DNA of 64,000 nucleotides from Formivibrio citricus. GTDB lineage: Bacteria; Pseudomonadota; Gammaproteobacteria; Burkholderiales; Chitinibacteraceae. The DNA lies in NCBI RefSeq assembly GCF_900115065.1, contig NZ_FOVE01000018.1, positions 1 to 64,000 of the forward strand, given 5' to 3'. Of this stretch, positions 1 through 9,471 are shown in pieces (positions within the stretch are counted from its first letter, which is position 1; each line of letters begins with the position of its first letter). A program made the position numbers and the translations under genes. The notes beneath the pieces are model-generated. The model was given only the letters and a program-made list of their open reading frames with translations, made no database searches and had not been told where the DNA came from.

Positions 1-28
1 TTCCTGCAATATTTTCGAAACAAACCCG

Positions 29-1207
29 CTAAGCCTTTGAATTATCAGTAACTGGTTTTTCGCGCTCCCGCATACTGCCTGCTTGCATCACATATTCAAA
101 CAGCCGGCATTCCAGCGCACCATTGAACAGAACAGTACGTTTACTGGCTTTGAGGCCAATTTTTTTGGCCAGATCGAGATCGCCGGTAAAGAAATAGGCA
201 CGCCATCCTGCGAAACGCTGCTTCAGCACATCACCCCATTGCGGATAGAAAGCAGCCAGTTTTTCTTTTTCATCCAGACGCACGCCATACGGCGGGTTGC
301 ACAGCCAGATGCCGGATTCCGCCACTGGCTTGGCGTCGAGTACGTTTAGCTGCTTGAGCAATACCGTATCAATTACTCCCGCCGCCTCCAGATTCGCTTC
401 GGCATGCTTGAGCACCGTGCTCGATACATCACTGCCGTGAATGGCGAAGCACTCCTTGTTTTCCTGCGCGCGCGCGTCGGTGCGCAGCTTGTCCCACTCC
501 GCCGCGTTGTGCATGCGGAATTGCTGGAAAGCAAACGAGCGGCGCATTCCCGGTGCAATGCCGCGCGCCTTGAGTGCAGCCTCGATCAGGAAAGTGCCCG
601 ATCCACACATCGGGTCATACAAGGACTGCCCCGGTTGCCAGCCCGTCAGCGCCAGAATACCGGCGGCCAAGTTTTCGCGCAGCGGCGCTTCGCCAGCATC
701 CAGCCGGTAACCGCGCTTGAACAGCGCTTCGCCCGATGTATCCAGATACATCGCCGCCATACGATCCGTCAGGAACAGATGAATACGCATATCCGGCTCG
801 CGCGTATCGACACTGGGGCGAGACCCGGTCTTCAGGCGGAAGCGGTCGCAAATGCCGTCCTTGGTCTTGAGGCCGGCGAATTCCGGACTGCGCAGCGGCG
901 ACTTCACCGCCGTGACATTGACCTTGATGGTGTTCTCGACCGCAAAGAGATCGGGCCACTCGATATCGCGCGCCAAGCGATAGATGTCTTCCTCGCTGCG
1001 GTACGGTTTTTCTGCGAGTTTCCACAGGATACGGCTAGCGATGCGTGAATGCAGGTTGGCGCGCATCATCGTCCGCATGCCGCCAGAAAATCCGACGCCC
1101 CCATCGGTGGGCTGGACATTCTCGGCCTTGAGTTCGGTCAGTTCCTGCGCAAGCACGTTTTCCAAACCGCGCGGGCAAGGGGCGAAGAAATGGAAGAGTT
1201 GTTTCAT
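29..1207 (-). CDS. rlmL: THUMP-domain class I SAM-dependent rRNA methyltransferase (RlmL-like)
   Basis: A 392-residue protein with an N-terminal THUMP-type RNA-binding region (about residues 50-160) and a C-terminal Rossmann methyltransferase. The SAM-binding motif YDPMCGSGTF and the N6/N2-guanine type catalytic motif NPPYG are both visible. This matches the family of the N-terminal half of E. coli RlmL (23S rRNA m2G2445), expected to act in the cytoplasm on 23S rRNA. The fused RlmK half found in gammaproteobacteria is absent, which is usual for stand-alone family members. The start codon overlaps the stop of the upstream SMC-like gene by 4 bases (ATGA), so it looks translationally coupled to that operon. 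The exact rRNA target is inferred from the family. Confidence 0.85.
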   Translation of the reverse strand: MKQLFHFFAPCPRGLENVLAQELTELKAENVQPTDGGVGFSGGMRTMMRANLHSRIASRILWKLAEKPYRSEEDIYRLARDIEWPDLFAVENTIKVNVTAVKSPLRSPEFAGLKTKDGICDRFRLKTGSRPSVDTREPDMRIHLFLTDRMAAMYLDTSGEALFKRGYRLDAGEAPLRENLAAGILALTGWQPGQSLYDPMCGSGTFLIEAALKARGIAPGMRRSFAFQQFRMHNAAEWDKLRTDARAQENKECFAIHGSDVSSTVLKHAEANLEAAGVIDTVLLKQLNVLDAKPVAESGIWLCNPPYGVRLDEKEKLAAFYPQWGDVLKQRFAGWRAYFFTGDLDLAKKIGLKASKRTVLFNGALECRLFEYVMQAGSMREREKPVTDNSKA

Positions 1208-4035
1208 ACGGGCTCGCTTATGGGTTGTGGGGCCGGGGCATCGCAGCGCCGACGGGTTTGCAGGATCAACGGCGCCCAGGTTTCGCCGGGACGCTTCTTG
1301 CGCGTGGTGAGCGTCAGTTCGGACGGCGCGTAGACGTTGGTATTGTGCGTCAGCGGCGTCGTGATCAGGTACTGCGCCTGCGTGGCTTTCAGGAACGCGC
1401 CGACACGGTCGATATTGAAAATGTCCAGATGCGCGAACGGTTCGTCGATGAAGACGAAGCCGGACGGATTGCTTTCATCCATCATCAATCCGATCAGCAG
1501 GATCAGCGACTTCATGACCTGCTGGCCGCCGGAGGCTTCGCCGTCGTTCATGCCCATCATGCCCTTCTGGTCGAAGTCGAAGCGCGCGACCAAACCAGCC
1601 TGCGCCAGCGTCGTGTCGTCGTTTTCCAGATGCGGCATGTCGGTTTCGACACCGATGCCGGCAAGCTCCCCGAGATGCTTGAGGTTCTTGCCGTAGGCGC
1701 GCACGGTCGCCTTGAGTTTGTTGATGTAGGCGGAGCGCGCATCATCGGTCAGCTCGGCGGTGCGCTCGACCTCGATGCGGTGACTCTGCACATCGCGCTC
1801 CAGCCCTGCGTAATCGGCGATCAATTTGTCGCGCCGCAGGATGATCGTCGAGTCGGTTTCCCAATCACCGCTCTCCAGCGTCGCGCTCTGGCGCTCGATC
1901 ATGTGCTGCACTTCTCGCACCGTACCATATTGCTCGCGCAGCGCGCGCAACCCGGCCGGATCGGCTTGCGCGGCAGGCAGGCTGCGCTTCATATCGCGCA
2001 GTTCGCGGATGCGGCGACTCTGCTCGGCGCGCTGCTCGGTCAACTGTGCGATCAGCCCGGAGACTTCCTGATCGAGGCGGCGGCGTTCGGCTTCGACCAG
2101 CACGAACGCTTCGCGCGCCTGCATGTATGCGCGGCTGGCTTCGTCGCGCGCGGTTTGCGCCGCGGCCAGTGCCGCGCCGGTTTCCTGCGCCAGCCGTTTC
2201 TCTTCCGGGAAACGTTCTGCGGCCGCGGTGAATTCTTCCTGGCGCGAGGCAAGCTGCACCACCGCCTGCATGCCCATCAGTTGCTGCTGGATGCCTGCGA
2301 TTTCGCGCATCAGATTTTGCTGCTCGGTCTCGCGCTCCAGGATATCCGAGTTCAACTCGCGCAAGCGACGGGCAATCTCGTTCAGGCGCGATTTGCGCGC
2401 GGCTTCGCCGAACGCAAAGTCTCCGGCCTTGACCGAAATATCGCGCCCGCCGCGCCGCTCCTTGTGGAAACCTTCCGGCGTAATCCAGTCCGAATCGAGT
2501 TTCGACCCGGCTTCGATCGACTTAACCCGCTGCGTGCGGTTGAGCAGCGCAATCAGCCATCCCGGCGCATCGCCCTTGAAGTCGACAACTTCCAGTACGC
2601 TTCCTTTTGCGGCCTTTTCCACCGGTTCACGATCCGGAACGATGAAGTGGCGATATTTCAAGCGCTGGCCGATTTCCCAGGCACGGCGCTTGTCGGTCAC
2701 GCGCGCCAGCAAAACGATATGACGGAACGGCGCGAGCAGCGCTTCGACCGCCTCCTGCCAAGCCGGATCACGTACTTCTACGATTTCGGTCAACAGTTGA
2801 TGCGGGATGCCGGCTTCGTCGAGCGCGGCACGCATCTGGCTGACGAAAACCGGGTTGGGTTGCTGGCCGGATTGCAGTACAAATTGCGCTTCGGCCAGTT
2901 GCTGACGCTCGTCCTTGTCGGCCTTGATGGCTTCGCGCAGCGCGGTTTCCTTGCCGCGCAGCGCGCCCATGCGGTCGGACAAGGCCACGGCATCGGCGCC
3001 GTGTTCGCTCGCAGCGAGTTCGCGCAAGCGCTCGGCGTCCTTGAGGGTTTTCTCGGTATCGCCCGCAGCACGATTGGCATCGACAAACAGCCGATAAGCG
3101 GCGTCGCAATCGATCCGCGTCTGTTCCTCGTTCTGGCGCGCAGCCTGCTGGGCAGCTTCCTGTGCGCGGTAACGCGCATCGAGCGCATCAAGTTCATCCT
3201 GTTTCAGGCGCAACGATTTGCGTGCGCCGCGAAACTGGTTGATATAGCCCGCGAGACTGCCCCACTGATCGACGTATTTCAGTGCCGGAACGATCTCGTT
3301 CGCGAGCCGATCGGTATCCGCCTTCAGCGCCTGCCATTCCAGATAGCGGTTGGCGCGTGCGCGCAATGCCTCGACATCGTGACCGAGCTGCGACAGCTGC
3401 GCGGTCATGCGCTCCAGTTCGCCTTCGGCTTCTTTCAGCCGAAGCTTGGCTTCGGCGTAGTTGTCGAGCACCTGTTTGTCGCCGAAGACCTGAAACACCA
3501 GATCGAGCAGCGCTTTCGGACTGTATTCGCACAGCTTGTCGGTATCGCCCTGCTCCAGCGCCAGCACTTCGGCAATCGCCGGCGTCAGCCCGGCCTGCTC
3601 CAGCCGGCGCTTGTATTCGTTCACGCCAAGCCACTGCACGGCGTTTTCGGTTTCCTCGGTCAGCGCCACATTGCCTTCAGCAATCGCATACTGGCGCATC
3701 CAATCGCCGCCCTGGCGGCGAATGCGGCAGAACAGCGTGATTTCCGGCGTGGTCGCCGGGAAGAACAGGTAAGGGAACAGCCCGCCGCCCGGCCGCTTCG
3801 GGTTGCTGACCACACCGCGCAGCCAGGCGAAGTTCTCGCGGTTGTTGCGCACATAGCGCTTGTAATCGCGTCGGCCGGAACACTTGAGTGCCAGCAGCGT
3901 ACGCAACGCGTCAAGCAGCGTGGTTTTGCCCGAGCCGTTCGGCCCGACAATGGTGACGATCTGGGCATCAAGCGGCGTCTTGATCGCCTGCCAGAAATCC
4001 CAGTGGATCATTTCCAGTTCACGGATTTGGAACAT
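1204..4035 (-). CDS. SMC-like condensin ATPase of MksB/JetC type
   Basis: A 943-residue ABC-type SMC protein. The Walker A motif GPNGSGKTT is at residues 31-39 and is followed by a Q-loop-like stretch around 160-200 typical of SMC proteins. Two heptad-rich coiled-coil arms (about 195-390 and 550-790) flank a hinge-like globular segment (about 395-540, containing LTEIVEVRDPAWQEAVEALL). The signature ASGGQQ (about 834) and Walker B FVFIDEP (about 860) lie near the C-terminus. The length fits MksB and is much shorter than MukB. Gene order after an MksF/JetA-like and an MksE/JetB-like gene supports a condensin-like DNA loop-extruding complex. No JetD/MksG nuclease gene is visible here, so a chromosome-organisation role is as likely as plasmid defence. 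Assignment is from architecture and context. Confidence 0.72.
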   Translation of the reverse strand: MFQIRELEMIHWDFWQAIKTPLDAQIVTIVGPNGSGKTTLLDALRTLLALKCSGRRDYKRYVRNNRENFAWLRGVVSNPKRPGGGLFPYLFFPATTPEITLFCRIRRQGGDWMRQYAIAEGNVALTEETENAVQWLGVNEYKRRLEQAGLTPAIAEVLALEQGDTDKLCEYSPKALLDLVFQVFGDKQVLDNYAEAKLRLKEAEGELERMTAQLSQLGHDVEALRARANRYLEWQALKADTDRLANEIVPALKYVDQWGSLAGYINQFRGARKSLRLKQDELDALDARYRAQEAAQQAARQNEEQTRIDCDAAYRLFVDANRAAGDTEKTLKDAERLRELAASEHGADAVALSDRMGALRGKETALREAIKADKDERQQLAEAQFVLQSGQQPNPVFVSQMRAALDEAGIPHQLLTEIVEVRDPAWQEAVEALLAPFRHIVLLARVTDKRRAWEIGQRLKYRHFIVPDREPVEKAAKGSVLEVVDFKGDAPGWLIALLNRTQRVKSIEAGSKLDSDWITPEGFHKERRGGRDISVKAGDFAFGEAARKSRLNEIARRLRELNSDILERETEQQNLMREIAGIQQQLMGMQAVVQLASRQEEFTAAAERFPEEKRLAQETGAALAAAQTARDEASRAYMQAREAFVLVEAERRRLDQEVSGLIAQLTEQRAEQSRRIRELRDMKRSLPAAQADPAGLRALREQYGTVREVQHMIERQSATLESGDWETDSTIILRRDKLIADYAGLERDVQSHRIEVERTAELTDDARSAYINKLKATVRAYGKNLKHLGELAGIGVETDMPHLENDDTTLAQAGLVARFDFDQKGMMGMNDGEASGGQQVMKSLILLIGLMMDESNPSGFVFIDEPFAHLDIFNIDRVGAFLKATQAQYLITTPLTHNTNVYAPSELTLTTRKKRPGETWAPLILQTRRRCDAPAPQPISEPV

Positions 4036-4049
4036 TCACTAACCCTTTA

Positions 4050-4090
4050 CCACAGAGACACAGAGGCACAGAGGCACAGAGTAAAAACGG
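4050..4090. repeat. Short tandem repeat between mksE-like and mksB-like genes
   Basis: Direct repetition of a CACAGAGG/ACAGAGGCAC unit occupies most of the 66-base gap between the two genes, ending in taaaaacgg. It resembles the dispersed caccacgaag/cacaaag elements at 7290 and 27278 in composition and in the trailing aaaaacgg. No start or stop codon depends on it. Confidence 0.6.
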
Positions 4091-4101
4091 AAAGGCCACA
4101 G

Positions 4102-4764
4102 TTATTCATTGTCGGCCTCCTCATCCTGCACCACCTCGACATTCAGCTTCAACACTTCGGCCAACGCGCCGTCGATGATGCGCGGCGCGAGTTTGCCGTA
4201 GTCGAGCATCAGATCCAGCAGCGGGCCCTCATGAATCATCTTGTTTTTGCGCACGACAAAGCCAAGCCGGGCGAGCTGCCCCAGATTCGCACCGAAGCGC
4301 ATCTTGCCGCCCAGCTTCTTGCCGAAATCGGCGTAAACCGCATCCTCCGGTACGCCAGGCGCAACTTCCTCGCCATGCGCGATCGGCTTGGCGGCGCCGA
4401 ACATGTCGCCTTGCGAATCGCCGACCGTTTCCGAACGCGCAATCTGGCGTTCACGCTTGGGCAGGATGATGAGCGCCCACAGCACGACCAGCAACGCGAT
4501 GGCATCGCGCGGCAAGCCCATATTGTTCGACAGCCAGTTCTCGCCTTCGCCGAACACCCAGTCGTTCAGCTCGGGCTGCAGGCCGATGGCAATGTATTCG
4601 GCGTAAGGGTTCTCGAGCAGCACCAGCCCCATTTCGTCGAGCTTGGTTTCGAGCGTTTCACGGAACGATTCATCGACCAGCGCGCGCCGGGCGAGCGGGT
4701 CGCTGCGCGGGATAAAGCGATGCGCCAGCAGGCGCGCCAGCAGGATTTGTTGGGATTGATTCAT
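4102..4764 (-). CDS. MksE/JetB-like KITE subunit of SMC complex
   Basis: A 220-residue acidic protein between the kleisin-like and SMC-like genes. Its size and position match MukE/MksE/JetB (KITE) subunits, which are tandem winged-helix dimers that bind the kleisin. A helical segment LLVVLWALIILPKRER (about 92-107) and a C-terminal winged-helix-like region (LGQLARLGFVVRKNKMIHEGP) can be seen. It starts 14 bases after the stop of the upstream gene. There is no enzymatic motif. The call rests on operon position, size and general fold impression, since I could not run a profile search. Confidence 0.6.
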   Translation of the reverse strand: MNQSQQILLARLLAHRFIPRSDPLARRALVDESFRETLETKLDEMGLVLLENPYAEYIAIGLQPELNDWVFGEGENWLSNNMGLPRDAIALLVVLWALIILPKRERQIARSETVGDSQGDMFGAAKPIAHGEEVAPGVPEDAVYADFGKKLGGKMRFGANLGQLARLGFVVRKNKMIHEGPLLDLMLDYGKLAPRIIDGALAEVLKLNVEVVQDEEADNE

Positions 4765-4778
4765 GCCAACCTCTTCGT

Positions 4779-6032
4779 TCAGTTCTTTTGCAATCGGCCA
4801 CGGGTGATCGCGGCGACTTCCGGGTGATCGGGATAATCGAGCGCATCCTCGGTTTCCAGGCGCAGCGGCAAGCGCACCAGATCGGCAACGACACTGGTTT
4901 CGGTGGCCGCATCGGCATCGCCGAGCAGCGCCAGCAGCGACAATCGGTAGGCGGTCTGGTTATAGGTATCGGCCAGTACCACATCGGTCAGCGCCGTTTC
5001 GCCGACGAGTTGCGCAAGCTCTTCATGCAGCGCTTCGGCCTCAAGCAAGCGCTCGACCTCAAGTTCGCTCGTCACAGGCGCGGCATCGCTCGCCGGCAAG
5101 GTCGAAGCATGCTGCTCTGGCCGGTCGCGCTCGACCAGCTCGAATTCGGCGACATCGAGCATTTCATCAGAAGTCACGAACAGCGGCTCGGGGTGGAAGC
5201 TCAGCAGGTCGCGGCCGAGATCGGACAAGGCCTCCTGCGTCAGCCCGCGCAACCAGTCAGCGACATTGGTGGAGGTCAGCCCGGACTGCCCGAGGTGCAC
5301 GCGCTGCGCAGCCAGCTCGGACAGACGGCGCTGGAATACGCCCGTCAGGCGCAACATCCGGCTCTGGGCATAGGCAATCGCTTGTGCCTGATTCAGCGTA
5401 ACCAGATCGAGCGAATCGTCCTCCAGGATCATGCGCATGACATCGGTACCTTTTTGCACCCACAGCCAGACACTTTCGAGCTTTTGCTGCGCACCGCGAA
5501 TCTGGAATTCGGACTGCGATTCGAGAGCATCCTCGAACGTGCGGTGCAGTTCGTTCAGCCGCGCCAACAGGTGTTGCAGCGTTTCGGCCGAAACGCGCCC
5601 CATTGCCTGTCCGGCAGCCACCTGCGCGGTCAGGTAGCCAAGCTCGGCATCGCCCTCGGCGAACTGGATCAGGGTCGAGAGCGCGGCCAGCGCCACGCGC
5701 CCGCTTTCGGCCAGATCGTAGAGCTGTTCGTCGCTGTCCCAAACCAGCAAACCATTGTCGCGAAGGCGCTTCAATACCGTGTCGAGCTTGACCGGATTGA
5801 TGTAAGCAAAGTGTGTCTGCAATTCCTGCGGCGACCAGCGCGGCGCTTCGGCGCGTGCGCCGATTTCCCGCAGGATCAGGAGGCGAACCAGTACCTCGTC
5901 CTCGCCGCCGCGGAACAGCGTGATAAAGGCGTCGAGGAACGGCCGGGCGCGCAGCAGACTGGCTACGCCGCCAAGTTCAAGCGGGTTGAAACCGGGCCGG
6001 AAAAAATCGTCAAGAAACGAGTCGTTTTGCAT
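4779..6032 (-). CDS. MksF/JetA-like kleisin subunit of SMC complex
   Basis: A 417-residue first gene of the SMC-like operon. The N-terminal part (about 60-125) looks like a winged helix (VLKRLRDNGLLVWDSDEQLYDLAESGR), followed by a long helical region and an acidic C-terminal third with another helical domain. This is the layout of MukF/MksF/JetA kleisins, which bridge the SMC heads. Its ATG lies only about 8 bases after the U-tract of the obg terminator, with no evident Shine-Dalgarno sequence, so expression probably depends on read-through from obg. Function is inferred from architecture and from the three-gene order kleisin-KITE-SMC. Confidence 0.62.
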   Translation of the reverse strand: MQNDSFLDDFFRPGFNPLELGGVASLLRARPFLDAFITLFRGGEDEVLVRLLILREIGARAEAPRWSPQELQTHFAYINPVKLDTVLKRLRDNGLLVWDSDEQLYDLAESGRVALAALSTLIQFAEGDAELGYLTAQVAAGQAMGRVSAETLQHLLARLNELHRTFEDALESQSEFQIRGAQQKLESVWLWVQKGTDVMRMILEDDSLDLVTLNQAQAIAYAQSRMLRLTGVFQRRLSELAAQRVHLGQSGLTSTNVADWLRGLTQEALSDLGRDLLSFHPEPLFVTSDEMLDVAEFELVERDRPEQHASTLPASDAAPVTSELEVERLLEAEALHEELAQLVGETALTDVVLADTYNQTAYRLSLLALLGDADAATETSVVADLVRLPLRLETEDALDYPDHPEVAAITRGRLQKN

Positions 6033-6040
6033 CGGTTCAA

Positions 6041-6079
6041 AAAGAAAAAAGCCAAGCCCGGATTATCGCAGGACTTGGC
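6041..6079 (-). terminator. Intrinsic terminator after obg
   Basis: On the minus strand GCCAAGTCC pairs with GGGCTTGGC around an 11-base loop and is followed by TTTTTTCTTTTT. It ends just upstream of the first condensin-like gene. Confidence 0.85.
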
Positions 6080-6106
6080 ATGTCACAGGAAAGCCGGACT
6101 GACTGC

Positions 6107-7288
<1,182 letters not shown>

Positions 7289-7289
7289 T

Positions 7290-7393
7290 CACCACGAAGA
7301 ACACCAAGGACACAAAGAAAAACGGAAGATTCCGACAGTATTCCCGATTCCAGGAATATCTTCCCGAAATATGCTCTTTGGTTTTTCTTTGTG
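7290..7393. repeat. Dispersed caccacgaag/cacaaag inverted-repeat element
   Basis: Between obg and the rpmA terminator lies accacgaagaacaccaag..cacaaagaaaaac (left), with gtttttctttgtg as a perfect 13-base inverted partner at 7381-7393. The left arm is related to the element at 27278-27361. No coding sequence is supported here. Confidence 0.65.
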
Positions 7394-7419
7394 AACTTCT
7401 TTGATTTGAATTCAACAAG

Positions 7420-7452
7420 AAAAAAAGCCCCATCCGCAAGGACAGGGCTTGA
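7420..7452 (-). terminator. Intrinsic terminator after rpmA
   Basis: On the minus strand AAGCCCTGTCC and GGATGGGGCTT form an 11-bp stem (one G-T pair) with a TTGC loop, followed by a run of T. It closes the rplU-rpmA unit. Confidence 0.85.
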
Positions 7453-7469
7453 ACAAAGCTTCGCTCAGC

Positions 7470-7751
7470 TTACGCCGGAACGATCACTTCGCCTTCGTAC
7501 GGCAGAACCACCACGGTACGACGCTTTTGCGCGCCCTTCACTGTGTATTGCACGTAGCCATCGACCAGCGCGAACAGGGTGTGGTCCTTGCCCATGCCGA
7601 CGTTGTTGCCCGGATGGAATTCGGTGCCGCGCTGACGCACGATGATGGAACCGGCGTTGATCAGTTCGCCGCCGTAAACCTTGATACCAAGACGTTTCGA
7701 GTGGGAGTCGCGACCGTTACGGGAACTACCACCAGCTTTTTTGTGTGCCAT
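7470..7751 (-). CDS. rpmA: 50S ribosomal protein L27
   Basis: A 93-residue bL27 with the conserved N-terminus [16 protein letters not shown] and the [14 protein letters not shown] motif. The N-terminal tail reaches toward the peptidyl-transferase centre. A strong Shine-Dalgarno (GAGGAG) precedes the ATG. It lies 18 bases after rplU in the standard operon. Confidence 0.99.
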   Translation of the reverse strand: MAHKKAGGSSRNGRDSHSKRLGIKVYGGELINAGSIIVRQRGTEFHPGNNVGMGKDHTLFALVDGYVQYTVKGAQKRRTVVVLPYEGEVIVPA

Positions 7752-7769
7752 GTCAAAAGCTCCTCGTGA

Positions 7770-8081
7770 TTACTTGACGATTTCGTCAATACGGATTTCG
7801 GTGTAGTTCTGGCGATGGCCTTGACGCTTTTGATAGTGCTTGCGACGACGCATCTTGAAGATGCGAACCTTTTCGCCACGACCGTGGGAAACCACGGTTG
7901 CCTTGATGGAGGCGCCAGCCACCAAAGGGGCACCAATTGCCACAGCGTCACCATCTGCCACCATCAATACTTCATTCAGTACGATCTGGCTGTCGACGTC
8001 TGCAGTAATCTGTTCTACTTTAAGTTTTTCGCCGACGACAACTTTGTACTGCTTGCCACCGGTTTTTACGACTGCATACAT
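7770..8081 (-). CDS. rplU: 50S ribosomal protein L21
   Basis: A 103-residue bL21 starting [14 protein letters not shown], with the C-terminal [14 protein letters not shown] motif. A longer reading frame adds MELV upstream, but family alignment and the TTGGAGCTTGTT leader (GGAG spaced correctly for the inner ATG) support the start at 8081. It is the first gene of the rplU-rpmA operon and has its own promoter at 8172-8200. Confidence 0.98.
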   Translation of the reverse strand: MYAVVKTGGKQYKVVVGEKLKVEQITADVDSQIVLNEVLMVADGDAVAIGAPLVAGASIKATVVSHGRGEKVRIFKMRRRKHYQKRQGHRQNYTEIRIDEIVK

Positions 8082-8171
8082 AACAAGCTCCAATTAAATT
8101 CAGAGTCACCCGATGCGCCTGCGCACGCAGCGCAAACGCTCAAACCCCGCAAAAAATGCGGAGAGCCCGCG

Positions 8172-8200
8172 ATGCTACGCCCAACACCCAGTCGAGTCAA
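8172..8200 (-). promoter_or_regulatory. Sigma70 promoter of rplU-rpmA
   Basis: On the minus strand TTGACT, a 17-base spacer, then TAGCAT. The predicted start lies near 8165, giving a leader of about 84 bases that begins with a CCGCA/TGCGG hairpin (8147-8161). Confidence 0.7.
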
Positions 8201-8248
8201 GCACTTATCCGTCAACGCCCGCCATCCGGGCGACGGAATGAGATTTTC

Positions 8249-8257
8249 TGCTAATAT
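8249..8257 (+). promoter_or_regulatory. Extended -10 promoter of ispB
   Basis: TGCTAATAT fits an extended -10 element about 29 bases before the ispB ATG; no good -35 is visible. It is divergent from the rplU promoter. Confidence 0.5.
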
Positions 8258-8285
8258 GCCGCAACATCGGATGGTTAACTGAATA

Positions 8286-9275
8286 ATGAATCTGGGGCAA
8301 AAACCCGTGTCGGCCGAGTTTGTCAGAACGCTTCTCGCAACAGAAATGCAGGCTGTGGACGGCCTGATCCGCAGCAGCCTGCACTCCACCGTACCGCTGG
8401 TCGATCAGATCGCCGAGTACATCATCAGCGCCGGCGGCAAACGCCTGCGCCCGCAAGTGGTCCTGCTTTCCGCTCTCGCGCTGGGCTACCGCGGCAACCA
8501 GCACCGTGAGCTGGCAGCCGTGATCGAATTCATCCATACCGCCACACTGCTGCACGACGACGTCGTCGACGAATCGGAATTGCGCCGCGGCCGCAAAACT
8601 GCCAACGCCCTGTTCGGCAACGCCGCAAGCGTGCTGGTCGGCGACTTCCTCTACAGCCGCGCCTTCCAGATGATGGCCGCCTGCAACTCGATGCGCGTCA
8701 TGCAGGCGCTGGCCGACGCCACCAACGTCATCGCCGAGGGCGAAGTCCTGCAGCTGATGAACATCGGCAATACCGACATCGATGAAGCGGGCTACCTCAA
8801 GGTCATCCGCTACAAAACCGCCAAGCTGTTCGAAGCCGCTGCCCGCCTGGGCGCCATCCTGTGCGATGCGCCACAGGAAACGGAAACCGGCCTGGCCAAT
8901 TACGGCTTGCACCTTGGCGCTGCCTTCCAGATCATCGACGATGTTCTCGACTACAACGGCAACATCGACGAAACAGGAAAAAACGTCGGCGACGACCTGG
9001 CGGAAGGCAAAGCCACCCTGCCGCTGATTCACGTCATGCGCGAAGGAACGCCGGAACAGGCCGCCGTGGTTCGCGCCGCACTGGAGCAGGCCGACCGCTC
9101 GCTTCTGCCTCAGGTTCTTGCTGCTGTCGGCCAATCGGGGGCCTTGGACTACGCGCGAGGGGTTGCCCGCGGCGAGGCGGCGCTGGCCATCCGCAGCCTG
9201 GAGAGCCTGCCCGACTCCCCGTTCAGCCAAGCGCTGCGCGCCTTGCCAGAACTGGCAATCAAGCGCACCGGTTAG
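8286..9275 (+). CDS. ispB: Octaprenyl/polyprenyl diphosphate synthase
   Basis: A 329-residue trans-polyprenyl diphosphate synthase that makes the long side chain of ubiquinone from farnesyl-PP and IPP. Both aspartate-rich motifs are present, LLHDDVVDE (first) and IIDDVLDY (second), with GGKRLRP near the N-terminus. It is divergent from rplU, the normal beta/gammaproteobacterial arrangement. No strong Shine-Dalgarno is seen before the ATG; a second in-frame ATG about 20 codons in is possible but would remove conserved N-terminal sequence. Confidence 0.95.
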   Translation: MNLGQKPVSAEFVRTLLATEMQAVDGLIRSSLHSTVPLVDQIAEYIISAGGKRLRPQVVLLSALALGYRGNQHRELAAVIEFIHTATLLHDDVVDESELRRGRKTANALFGNAASVLVGDFLYSRAFQMMAACNSMRVMQALADATNVIAEGEVLQLMNIGNTDIDEAGYLKVIRYKTAKLFEAAARLGAILCDAPQETETGLANYGLHLGAAFQIIDDVLDYNGNIDETGKNVGDDLAEGKATLPLIHVMREGTPEQAAVVRAALEQADRSLLPQVLAAVGQSGALDYARGVARGEAALAIRSLESLPDSPFSQALRALPELAIKRTG

Positions 9276-9277
9276 AC

Positions 9278-9306
9278 TTGACAGGCCATACAACAGTGTG
9301 GATAAT
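9278..9306 (+). promoter_or_regulatory. Sigma70 promoter of tRNA-Pro
   Basis: TTGACA, a 17-base spacer, then GATAAT, immediately after the ispB stop. The predicted start is about 10 bases before the tRNA, typical of a strong stable-RNA promoter. Confidence 0.85.
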
Positions 9307-9322
9307 CCGCGCTTCACTTCGA

Positions 9323-9399
9323 CGGGGTGTAGCTTAGCCTGGTAGAGCGCTACGTTCGGGACGTAGAGGCCGGAGGTTCGAATCCTCTCACCCCGACCA
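9323..9399 (+). tRNA. tRNA-Pro (anticodon CGG)
   Basis: A 77-base cloverleaf. The acceptor stem is CGGGGTG/CACCCCG, the anticodon arm is CTACG-TTCGGGA-CGTAG with CGG at positions 34-36, the T loop is TTCGAAT, and the CCA end is encoded. It reads the CCG proline codon. Confidence 0.97.
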
Positions 9400-9408
9400 G
9401 GATTACGA

Positions 9409-9438
9409 AAAGCCAAGAGCGTTGCTCTTGGCTTTTTT
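9409..9438 (+). terminator. Intrinsic terminator of tRNA-Pro
   Basis: AAGCCAAGAGC and GCTCTTGGCTT form a perfect stem with a tiny loop followed by TTTT. It is close to symmetric, so it may also end the minus-strand operon that stops at 9472. Confidence 0.93.
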
Positions 9439-9471
9439 CATTTCCGTCCGGGACAACCTTGATTCTCCGCT

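Noticed and set aside
1225-4827. A 1200-codon open frame on the plus strand opposite the condensin genes
   Set aside because: It is antisense to three well-supported genes and reads as low-complexity His/Gln/Arg/Leu-rich sequence typical of the reverse of GC-rich coding DNA.
1204-6032. Full Wadjet (JetABCD) defence system
   Set aside because: No JetD-like nuclease gene is present, and the SMC length fits MksB; defence remains only a possibility.
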